5,739 bases of DNA from the NCBI GenBank assembly GCA_905234005.1, contig CAJOFW010000213.1, positions 3,363-9,101 of the forward strand, written 5' to 3'. The notes under the pieces were generated by a model. It made no database searches. It was not told the origin of the DNA and saw only the letters and a program-made list of their open reading frames with translations. A program made the translations under genes and the position numbers. The DNA is from an uncultured Oscillospiraceae bacterium. GTDB taxonomy: Bacteria > Bacillota > Clostridia > Oscillospirales > Oscillospiraceae. Below, piece after piece: positions 1 through 4,884 of the stretch (its first letter is position 1; the number at the start of each line of letters is the position of its first letter).

Positions 1-245
1 CCGCGCAGCCCGTCCGTGAGGCGCAGGTCAATGACGTCGCCGGTGCCGGTCTTTGCGACGAGCGCACGGGCGGCGGTCAGCGGCCCGGGCCGGATGTCCG
101 ACGCGAAGGCGTGTGCTATGCGTCCCGTCTGCGCCAGGTATACGGGCAGCATGGCGTGGTCGGTGCCCACGTCGATGAGCCGCGCTCCAGCCGGCACGGA
201 CTTTGCCACGGCGGCCAGCCGCGGCGACAGGGTGATCGTGTTCAT
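1..245 (-). CDS. trmK: tRNA (adenine(22)-N1)-methyltransferase TrmK, N-terminal part (runs off left edge)
   Basis: The N-terminal 81 codons are present; the gene continues past the left edge. The product resembles TrmK/YqfN, the class I SAM-dependent enzyme that methylates N1 of A22 in the tRNA D-loop in Gram-positive bacteria. Visible family marks are the opening LSPRLAAVAKSVP (residues 6-18), the SAM-binding loop DVGTDHAMLP (25-34, family DIGTDHAYLP), the acidic strand end ASD (48-50) and GPLTAAR (54-60). The ATG at 245 is the likely start: the family normally begins just before the RL motif, and an in-frame TGA lies only 13 nt upstream. No Shine-Dalgarno is visible before it. The start lies about 17 nt beyond the T-tract of the upstream terminator, so its own transcription start is unclear. 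In many Firmicutes trmK follows the housekeeping sigma gene; here its upstream neighbour is a DUF1858 gene. The downstream neighbour is not visible. Confidence 0.9.
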   Translation of the reverse strand, partial: MNTITLSPRLAAVAKSVPAGARLIDVGTDHAMLPVYLAQTGRIAHAFASDIRPGPLTAARALVAKTGTGDVIDLRLTDGLR

Positions 246-261
246 ACGGTTATACGGTCAA

Positions 262-302
262 TCACTAAAAAAGAATGGCGGCGGGAGCTGTCCCCCGCCG
301 CC
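262..302 (-). terminator. Rho-independent terminator after the DUF1858 gene
   Basis: On the minus strand a perfect 9-bp GC-only stem (arms 294-302 and 277-285, loop 286-293) is followed by ATTCTTTTTT, a near-continuous T-tract. It begins 13 nt after the DUF1858 stop codon and ends about 17 nt before the trmK start, so it should separate the two genes. Confidence 0.88.
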
Positions 303-315
303 CGTAGCGCCATGC

Positions 316-525
316 TTACTGCGCGTTCGCCGCGATGCAGGCGTTGACCTCCTGCACGAACGGCTCGACGTCGACGCCGTGTGCGGCGCAGGCGGCCTCC
401 ACGCTCTCGCCGGTCGCGTAGGCGCAGCCGAGGCAGTGCATACCGATACGCTCGAACATATGCCGCGTCTCCGGGGCGTTTATCATAATATCGTACACGA
501 TCGTGTCCTTGGTGACCTGGTACAT
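316..525 (-). CDS. DUF1858 domain protein (hybrid-cluster-protein-associated redox disulfide family)
   Basis: A 69-aa soluble protein made almost entirely of one DUF1858 domain. It opens with the typical VTKDTIVYDIMINAPET (residues 4-20), where a short helical domain precedes MFERIGMHCLGC. The CLGC at 31-34 is the conserved CxxC expected to form a redox-active disulfide or bind metal; further cysteines are at 46 and 63. The family is known as a small domain found beside or fused to hybrid cluster (prismane) proteins and other redox proteins; its biochemical role is not established. The frame stays open upstream to 717, but the ATG at 525 is chosen because a perfect GGAGG (533-537) sits 7 nt before it and a consensus promoter lies just upstream. 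The gene appears monocistronic, flanked by its own promoter and terminator. No hybrid cluster protein gene is in the window, so the redox role is inferred from family only. Confidence 0.88.
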   Translation of the reverse strand: MYQVTKDTIVYDIMINAPETRHMFERIGMHCLGCAYATGESVEAACAAHGVDVEPFVQEVNACIAANAQ

Positions 526-532
526 GGGATTA

Positions 533-537
533 CCTCC
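533..537 (-). promoter_or_regulatory. Ribosome binding site deciding the DUF1858 start
   Basis: GGAGG on the minus strand, 7 nt before the ATG at 525. It rules out the longer reading that begins at 717 and would run across the promoter and terminator. The motif sits inside a three-codon ATG-CGG-AGG-TAA in the leader, probably by chance. Confidence 0.85.
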
Positions 538-555
538 GCATTTTTGATTTTCCTT

Positions 556-584
556 ATTATACCCGCAAATTGTGTGGATTTCAA
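556..584 (-). promoter_or_regulatory. Housekeeping (SigA-type) promoter for the DUF1858 gene
   Basis: TTGAAA (579-584) and a perfect TATAAT (556-561) are separated by 17 nt on the minus strand. The predicted transcription start is near 549, giving a leader of about 24 nt that carries the GGAGG site. It lies in a local AT-rich gap directly after the upstream terminator. Confidence 0.88.
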
Positions 585-595
585 TACGTTTGCGC

Positions 596-631
596 AAAAA
601 ACAGGGAAAGCGGTCTTTCACGCTTCCCCTG
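596..631 (-). terminator. Rho-independent terminator after the zinc-ribbon gene
   Basis: The minus strand forms an 11-bp stem (arms 621-631 and 602-612, one G-U wobble) with an 8-nt loop, followed at once by six T (596-601). It ends the sigma factor/zinc-ribbon unit and lies just upstream of the DUF1858 promoter. Confidence 0.92.
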
Positions 632-674
632 CTGATTCGCTCTCGGCCAGAACGGATTGCATCCGAAGGACGGA

Positions 675-956
675 TTACATCTCGCCGGCACGCATTTTGG
701 CAAAGCACTCGCTGCAATACACCGGACGGTCGGTCTTCGGCTCGAACGGGACGCGGGCCTCGCCGCCGCAGGCGGCGCAGACGGCCGTGAAGTACTCGCG
801 GGGACCGCGGGCCGCGTTCTTGCGGGCGTCGCGGCAGGCCTTGCAGCGCTGAGGCTCGTTCTGGAAGCCACGCTCCGCGTAGAACTCCTGCTCACCGGCG
901 GTGAATACAAATTCCTGTCCGCATTCCTTACAAACGAGGGTCTTGTCTTCGAACAT
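675..956 (-). CDS. Small tandem zinc-ribbon protein (zf_Tbcl type)
   Basis: A 93-aa protein with four CxxC pairs: C9/C12, C38/C41, C60/C63 and C81/C84. The first half, DKTLVCKECGQEFVFTAGEQ (residues 4-23), followed by the P-x-R-C-x-x-C second knuckle at 35-41, matches the 'probable zinc-ribbon' domain common in clostridia. The second half, CAACGGEARVPFEP (60-73) then RPVYCSEC (77-84), is a second ribbon. It probably binds two zinc ions; its function in the family is unknown, with nucleic-acid or protein binding the usual guess. The ATG at 956 is preferred over one at 987-989 because AGAGGA (965-970) lies 8 nt upstream, whereas the earlier ATG has no site and would add an unconserved 11-residue leader. 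It follows the sigma gene by 52 nt with no clear promoter between, so cotranscription with it is likely; a strong terminator follows. Confidence 0.87.
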   Translation of the reverse strand: MFEDKTLVCKECGQEFVFTAGEQEFYAERGFQNEPQRCKACRDARKNAARGPREYFTAVCAACGGEARVPFEPKTDRPVYCSECFAKMRAGEM

Positions 957-964
957 GGTTGGGT

Positions 965-970
965 TCCTCT
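965..970 (-). promoter_or_regulatory. Ribosome binding site deciding the zinc-ribbon start
   Basis: AGAGGA on the minus strand, 8 nt before the ATG at 956. It supports the shorter reading of the zinc-ribbon gene. Confidence 0.7.
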
Positions 971-1008
971 CTTCTGAAGTATTTCCCATTGGGGTGGTTT
1001 ATTTGCGA

Positions 1009-1620
1009 TCAGCCGGAGCTGTTTTCGCCTGAGGGCAGCTTTGCCAGCTTTTTTCGGATACGCTGGACTGCGTTATCCACGGCCTTCACGTCCCGACCCG
1101 TCTGACGGGCCATCTCCGCGTAGGAGTAACCCGCAAGATAGAGGGAAAGAATACGGGCCTCGTATTTGGACAGAAAGCGTGAATAATGGGTGATGGATTC
1201 TCTCTCGGTCTCTCTGGCAAGCACCTGCTCCTCGGGACTGCGCTGGATAAATTGGGTACCTTGGGCGTGGGATTCGTCTGAGAGGACTTCGTCTAGGGAT
1301 ATGCTGTCGTTTAGTGGGCCGTGCTTCTTCCGGGCGGCGCCGCGAATGGCGCTCTGGATGCGGTTGCGGACACAGATCTCCGCGAAGGTCGGAAACGACG
1401 CGCCCTTTGCCCCGTCATACTCACGGATGGCGGAGAGAAGGCCGATCATTCCCTCCTGGATGAGATCCTCGCTGTCGCCGCCGCTGAGAAAACAGGGTCT
1501 GGCGCATATGCGCACAAGCCGCGCATACCGCGCTGCCAGCTCCTCCTCCGCGCCGGGCCGGTTCGATCGAACCAGTGCGAGAAGCTCTTCATCGGATAAA
1601 GCATTACGGAAACTAATCAT
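1009..1620 (-). CDS. sigH: RNA polymerase sigma factor, SigH (Spo0H)-like
   Basis: A 203-aa sigma-70 family protein close in length and layout to Bacillus SigH (about 218 aa). Region 2 runs from roughly 25 to 100 and carries the core-binding and -10-recognition segment EDLIQEGMIGLLSAIREYD (51-69), then SFPTFAEICVRNRIQSAIR (75-93) and RKKHGPLNDSISLDE (97-111), the counterpart of 'RQKHIPLNSYASLD' in SigH. Region 4 is YEARILSLYLAGYSYAEMAR (153-172) plus the helix-turn-helix DVKAVDNAVQRIRKKL (177-192), again very SigH-like. SigH directs early sporulation, competence and stationary-phase genes; whether this paralogue has that role cannot be told here. In Bacillus sigH sits near secE-nusG, not beside ruvB. 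A consensus promoter lies 18-45 nt upstream; the ATG at 1620 has AGAGG only 1 nt before it, and no alternative start is near. The first codons are more AT-rich than those of neighbouring genes. Confidence 0.85.
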   Translation of the reverse strand: MISFRNALSDEELLALVRSNRPGAEEELAARYARLVRICARPCFLSGGDSEDLIQEGMIGLLSAIREYDGAKGASFPTFAEICVRNRIQSAIRGAARKKHGPLNDSISLDEVLSDESHAQGTQFIQRSPEEQVLARETERESITHYSRFLSKYEARILSLYLAGYSYAEMARQTGRDVKAVDNAVQRIRKKLAKLPSGENSSG

Positions 1621-1621
1621 A

Positions 1622-1626
1622 CCTCT
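1622..1626 (-). promoter_or_regulatory. Unusually close Shine-Dalgarno-like site before the sigma gene
   Basis: AGAGG on the minus strand ends just 1 nt before the ATG at 1620. With a predicted transcription start near 1631 the whole leader would be about 11 nt. Spacing of 5-9 nt is normal, so translation initiation may be weak or unconventional. Confidence 0.5.
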
Positions 1627-1637
1627 AATCTGACATA

Positions 1638-1665
1638 ATTATATAGCGAAACCTCAGAATGTCAA
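1638..1665 (-). promoter_or_regulatory. Housekeeping (SigA-type) promoter for the sigma factor gene
   Basis: Perfect TTGACA (1660-1665) and perfect TATAAT (1638-1643) are separated by 16 nt on the minus strand, in an AT-rich gap between ruvB and the sigma gene. A 6-bp inverted repeat, TGACAT at 1631-1636 and ATGTCA at 1659-1664, overlaps the predicted start site and the -35 box and could be an operator. Confidence 0.88.
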
Positions 1666-1716
1666 GCTATTTTTGTGAAAAGGATAGATATTTTGCGAAA
1701 AAAATGCGGCCGAAAC

Positions 1717-2757
1717 TCATATATCGAGGCTTTCCTGCCCGATAAAATCAATTCCGAGGTGTTCATACGCCTTCTTTGTGACACATCGGCCGCGCATGGT
1801 ACGCGTCAAATAGCCGTTTTGCAGCAGAAAAGGCTCGTACACATCCTCGAGCGTGACGGCCTCCTCGTTGATCGTCGCGGCGAGGGCCTCAAGGCCGACC
1901 GGCCCGCCGCCGTACAGCTCGATGATGCTGCGCAGCATCCGCCTGTCGATGCTGTCAAGCCCGGCCTGATCGACCTCGAGCCGCAAGAGCGCCTCGTCCG
2001 CGATGGCCCGCGTGATGACGCCGGAGCCTTTGACCTGCGCGAAATCCCGGACGCGGCGGAGCATCCGGTTCGCGATACGCGGCGTACCCCGGCTGCGGGA
2101 GGCGATCTCCACGGCGCCGTCCGGCTCGATCTGTACGCCGAGCAGCGAGGCGCTGCGTTCGATGATGCGCCGCAGCTCGTCGGTCGTGTACAGCTCGAGG
2201 CGCAGCGTCACGCCGAAGCGGTCACGCAGCGGCGCGGAGAGCTGACCGGAACGCGTCGTCGCGCCGATGAGCGTGAAATGCGGCAGCTCGAGCCGGATCG
2301 AATTGGCGCTCGGCCCCTTGCCAAGGATGATATCGACCGCGAAATCCTCCATCGCGGGGTACAGAATCTCCTCCACGGAGCGGTTGAGCCGGTGGATCTC
2401 GTCGAGAAATAAAATATCGTTCTCCTGCAGATTTGTCAGCAGCGCGACGAGGTCGCCGGGCTTCTCGATGGCCGGGCCGGAGGTCACACGCATACTCACG
2501 CCCATCTCGTTCGCGATGACGCCGGCCAGCGTTGTCTTGCCGAGGCCGGGCGGGCCGTGCAGCAGGACGTGATCGAGCGGCTCGCCCCGCATTTTGGCGG
2601 CCTGAATGAAGATCGCGAGATTCTCCTTCGCCTTCTCCTGGCCGGTGTACTCGGTGAGGCGGCGCGGACGCAGGGACACCTCCTGCCCATCCTCGGGCAG
2701 CAGCGCCGGCGTCGTCAGCACCTGCTCCGGCGCGTCGCCGGAAAACGTGATCGGCAT
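1717..2757 (-). CDS. ruvB: Holliday junction branch migration ATPase RuvB
   Basis: A 346-aa AAA+ ATPase, full length for the family. Hexameric rings of RuvB pump DNA through the RuvA-bound Holliday junction. Visible motifs in order: the family entry LRPRRLTEYTGQ (29-40), Walker A GPPGLGKT (68-75), Walker B ILFLDEIHR (115-123), sensor 1 IGATTRSG (164-171), arginine-finger loop PLRDRFG (176-182), sensor 2 RGTPRIANR (223-231) and a C-terminal winged helix (about 265-340). In the winged helix the almost invariant RTPRGR reads RTMRGR (319-324). The start at 2757 has GGGGG (2766-2770) 8 nt upstream and lies 22 nt after the ruvA stop, so it is the last gene of ruvC-ruvA-ruvB. After its stop there is a run of seven T (1698-1704) but no convincing terminator hairpin, so some readthrough into the sigma gene is possible. 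Confidence 0.98.
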   Translation of the reverse strand: MPITFSGDAPEQVLTTPALLPEDGQEVSLRPRRLTEYTGQEKAKENLAIFIQAAKMRGEPLDHVLLHGPPGLGKTTLAGVIANEMGVSMRVTSGPAIEKPGDLVALLTNLQENDILFLDEIHRLNRSVEEILYPAMEDFAVDIILGKGPSANSIRLELPHFTLIGATTRSGQLSAPLRDRFGVTLRLELYTTDELRRIIERSASLLGVQIEPDGAVEIASRSRGTPRIANRMLRRVRDFAQVKGSGVITRAIADEALLRLEVDQAGLDSIDRRMLRSIIELYGGGPVGLEALAATINEEAVTLEDVYEPFLLQNGYLTRTMRGRCVTKKAYEHLGIDFIGQESLDI

Positions 2758-2779
2758 ATCGCTGTCCCCCTTTTATCTG

Positions 2780-3358
2780 TTATCTGACCATGCTCCGCAG
2801 CGCGGCGCGGATGATATCCTCGAGCGGGAGCGACATATCCACGCCCTTCAGCGCGGCGGCGCACTCGGAGCTTGTGTAGCCGAGCGCCGCCAGCGCGGAC
2901 GCGGCGTCCGCCATCTTCGACGGCGGCGCGGCTGTACCGCCGGACGGCACATCGACGCCCGCGTCCGGCAGGGCGAAATCGCCGGCCTGCCGGCTGATCC
3001 TGTCCTTCAGCTCAAGTATCACGCGCTGTGCGATCTTTTTGCCGATGCCCGGCGCGACCGTCAGCGCCTTCTCATTGCCGGACAGGATCGCCATGTACAC
3101 ACCGTCCGCCGTGTTCGCGGACAAAATGCTCATCGCCGCCTTCGGCCCCACGCCGGATACGGAGATCAAAAGCTCAAAGCACTCCTTCTCCGCCTGGGAC
3201 AGAAAGCCGTACAGCTCGAACGCGTCCTCCCGTATCTGCTCGCTGATATAGAGCTTCGTCTCCGACGTGACGGCCGCCCCGTAGCCGACGCCGCCGCATT
3301 CCACGACCGCGAGTCCCGGCCCAAGGTCGGTGATGACGCCTCTCAGATGGTAGAGCAT
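2780..3358 (-). CDS. ruvA: Holliday junction DNA helicase subunit RuvA
   Basis: A 192-aa RuvA that tetramerises on four-way junctions and recruits RuvB. Domain I (1 to about 52) is the OB-fold, with LRGVITDL (5-12) and GGVGYGAAV (22-30); domain II holds two helix-hairpin-helix motifs, LLISVSGVGPKAAMSIL (63-79) and VAPGIGKKIAQRVILELK (101-118); a flexible Ala/Pro/Gly linker (about 124-150) leads to RuvB-binding domain III, ALAALGYTSSECAAAL (155-170). The acidic pin REDAFELYGF is kept as E44 and D45, matching E55 and D56 of E. coli RuvA, so exactly 11 residues are missing between VTSET and KLYIS in domain I. The start at 3358 overlaps the ruvC end by 16 nt and has AAGGGGGG 10 nt upstream, suggesting translational coupling. 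Identity is certain; the domain I shortening is the only oddity. Confidence 0.97.
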   Translation of the reverse strand: MLYHLRGVITDLGPGLAVVECGGVGYGAAVTSETKLYISEQIREDAFELYGFLSQAEKECFELLISVSGVGPKAAMSILSANTADGVYMAILSGNEKALTVAPGIGKKIAQRVILELKDRISRQAGDFALPDAGVDVPSGGTAAPPSKMADAASALAALGYTSSECAAALKGVDMSLPLEDIIRAALRSMVR

Positions 3359-3864
3359 GACCCGCCGTCCCCCCTTCCGTACTGTGACAATATGCTGGTG
3401 CTGCTGCGGGCGTGGCAGATTGCCAGCGCCAGAGCGTCCGCCGCGTCGTCCGGCTTCGGCGGCGCTTTCATATCGAGCAGACGCTGCACCATGTAGATGA
3501 CCTGCCCCTTCTTCGCCGCGCCGTACCCGACGACGGACTGCTTCACCTGCATCGGCGAGTATTCAAAGACCGGCACGCCGCTCCGGTACGCGGACAATAG
3601 AATCACGCCGCGTCCATGCGCGACCGATATGCCCGTCGTGATGTTTTTCGAGAAGAACAGCTCCTCCACCGCGATGGCCTCCGGTGAGAACGTCACGATC
3701 AGCTCGTTCAAGTCGTTGTAGATCATGTCAAGCCGGGGCGACAGCGCCATATGCGCCGGCGTCGTGATGACGCCGCAGGCGACGTAGCGGTTTTTCCCCC
3801 GCGCCGCGTCAATGACGCCGAAGCCGACCGTCCCGACGCCGGGGTCGATGCCAAGAATCCTCAT
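3343..3864 (-). CDS. ruvC: Crossover junction endodeoxyribonuclease RuvC
   Basis: A 173-aa RNase H-fold resolvase that nicks Holliday junctions symmetrically. All four catalytic acids are visible: D7 in GIDPG (5-9), E67 in AVEELFF (65-71), and D140 and D143 in PDDAADALALAICH (138-151). The family block GRGVILLSA (84-92) and the YSPMQVKQSVVGYGAAKKGQ segment (102-121) are intact. The tail after about 155 is a Ser/Gly-rich extension that overlaps the ruvA ribosome binding region. The ATG at 3864 is fixed because the family starts with M-R-I-L-G-I-D-P-G and an in-frame TAG lies 6 nt upstream. No Shine-Dalgarno is seen; the 20 nt upstream are AT-rich with TTTTT touching the ATG. It opens the ruvC-ruvA-ruvB operon. 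No Gram-positive LexA box (GAAC-N4-GTTC) is visible upstream. Confidence 0.98.
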   Translation of the reverse strand: MRILGIDPGVGTVGFGVIDAARGKNRYVACGVITTPAHMALSPRLDMIYNDLNELIVTFSPEAIAVEELFFSKNITTGISVAHGRGVILLSAYRSGVPVFEYSPMQVKQSVVGYGAAKKGQVIYMVQRLLDMKAPPKPDDAADALALAICHARSSTSILSQYGRGDGGSCSTI

Positions 3865-3886
3865 AAAAAGCTATATGCAAACCATG

Positions 3887-3911
3887 CGCATATTCATTCG
3901 CTGAATATGCG
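3887..3911 (-). repeat. Perfect 10-bp inverted repeat (hairpin) in the ruvC leader
   Basis: Arms CGCATATTCA and TGAATATGCG (3902-3911 and 3887-3896) enclose a 5-nt loop. No T-tract follows directly, so it is not a canonical terminator for ribF. The 3' arm can alternatively pair with GCATAT at 3873-3878 (6 bp, 9-nt loop), just before the TTTTT that abuts the ruvC ATG. It may be a weak terminator, a leader regulatory structure or a dimeric protein-binding site. Confidence 0.6.
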
Positions 3912-3933
3912 TTGTATGCGTCGTTATTCGCGG

Positions 3934-3963
3934 TTTATCATGCAAAATACAGAGAGCAGTCAT
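3934..3963 (-). promoter_or_regulatory. Possible weak promoter for ruvCAB
   Basis: ATGACT (3958-3963) and GATAAA (3934-3939) are 18 nt apart on the minus strand, each matching four of six consensus bases. The predicted start near 3927 would give a leader of about 60 nt that contains the 10-bp hairpin. The region is AT-rich compared with the flanking genes, but the match is modest. Confidence 0.3.
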
Positions 3964-3981
3964 TGATATGCACACAACGTT

Positions 3982-4884
3982 TCACGTCGTATGCGCCGCG
4001 AAATAGCGTCTCGTCTCCGCGATATCCCGCTGAATCTGCTCACCCAGCTCCTCACCGGAACGGAACCGCCGCTCGTCCCGCAGAAAGCACAGAAATTCGA
4101 GCCGCACCTGCGAGCCGTACAGGTTGCCGTTGAAGTCAAGAATGTTCGACTCGACCGTGACGCGGTCGTCGTTGTCGAACGTGGGCCGGACGCCGACGTT
4201 CGTGACGGCGGGCTTCACGCCCTCGGGCAGCCACACACGCGTGGCATATACGCCGTGCCGTGGGACGATGACGCCCTCGGGGATGCGGGTGTTGATTGTC
4301 GGCGCGCCGATAGTGCGGCCGATCTTGTAGCCGGAGCCGACCGTATCCGTCAGCGTATGCGGGTGGCCGAGAAACAGCGCCGCACGCTCCATATCGCCGT
4401 TTGCGACGAGGCCGCGGATATAGGTCGAGCTGACGGTCACGCCGTCGACCTTCACCTCGTCCACTATATCGCAGCCGAGGCCGTTCTCCTCGCACCATTG
4501 CGCTATGCGCTCAGACGTCCCGAGCCCCCGGTAGCCGCAGGAGAAATCCCTGCCTGTGACGAGATGCACCGCGCCCAGCTCGTCCCTCACAGTGCGCAGA
4601 AATTCGTCCCACGGCGTCTGCATGAAGCGGCGGTCGAAGTGGATCATGATGATGTCGTCGATGCCGCCGACGCGGGATATGAGATCCTTCCGGTCGGCGA
4701 CGCTGCCGAGCAGGGGAACGTCCGTACCGTGGACATACGTGTCCGGATGGGTGTCAAATGAGATGACGGCGGGGCGGACGCCGTATTCCCCGGCCCGCTC
4801 CGCCGTCGTACGCATCAGCGCCTGATGGCCGAGATGTACGCCGTCAAAAAATCCGAGCGCAAGCACGCGTTTGATGTTATCCAT
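3982..4884 (-). CDS. ribF: Bifunctional riboflavin kinase / FAD synthetase RibF
   Basis: A 300-aa cytosolic enzyme that phosphorylates riboflavin to FMN and adenylates FMN to FAD. The N-terminal nucleotidyltransferase half (1 to about 158) has GFFDGVHLGHQ (11-21), the GRDFSCGYRG segment (111-120) and SSTYIRG (152-158). The C-terminal flavokinase half (about 170-298) has YKIGRTIGAPTINT (186-199), with the PTxN motif at 195-198, then HGVYATRV (210-217), TNVGVRPTF (228-236), and VESNILDFNGNLYG (244-257), where E245 is the expected catalytic base. Substitutions include Cys for the usual Phe at 116, LGHPH for LGRPY (172-176) and PTIN for PTAN. The start at 4884 overlaps truB by 8 nt; the nearest SD-like AAAGG is 12 nt upstream, so coupling to truB is likely. 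In many Firmicutes rpsO follows ribF; here ruvC does, after 117 nt. Confidence 0.96.
   Translation of the reverse strand: MDNIKRVLALGFFDGVHLGHQALMRTTAERAGEYGVRPAVISFDTHPDTYVHGTDVPLLGSVADRKDLISRVGGIDDIIMIHFDRRFMQTPWDEFLRTVRDELGAVHLVTGRDFSCGYRGLGTSERIAQWCEENGLGCDIVDEVKVDGVTVSSTYIRGLVANGDMERAALFLGHPHTLTDTVGSGYKIGRTIGAPTINTRIPEGVIVPRHGVYATRVWLPEGVKPAVTNVGVRPTFDNDDRVTVESNILDFNGNLYGSQVRLEFLCFLRDERRFRSGEELGEQIQRDIAETRRYFAAHTT

Noticed and set aside
526..717. N-terminal extension of the DUF1858 protein to 717
   Set aside because: It would translate through a terminator and promoter and has no ribosome binding site, whereas the ATG at 525 has a perfect one.
16..852. A 278-codon open frame on the plus strand
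   Set aside because: It runs antisense through trmK, a terminator, the DUF1858 gene, a promoter and the zinc-ribbon gene. Its translation is low-complexity Arg/Ala-rich with no family resemblance, as expected of high-GC antisense frames.
957..989. Upstream ATG (987-989) for the zinc-ribbon protein
   Set aside because: No Shine-Dalgarno precedes it and the extra 11 residues are not part of the domain; the AGAGGA site fits the ATG at 956.
1666..1716. Terminator after ruvB
   Set aside because: There is a seven-T run on the minus strand (1698-1704), but the only nearby pairing (CTC/GAG plus GAAA/TTTC with a bulge) is weak and ends about 8 nt from the T-run.
3871..3897. 8-codon reading frame before ruvC as a leader peptide gene
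   Set aside because: It has no ribosome binding site and no run of a regulatory amino acid, so chance is the simplest explanation; it is kept only as part of the leader observation.
3865..3981. LexA (SOS) operator upstream of ruvC
   Set aside because: ruv genes are often SOS-controlled, but no GAAC-N4-GTTC or close variant is present in the gap.
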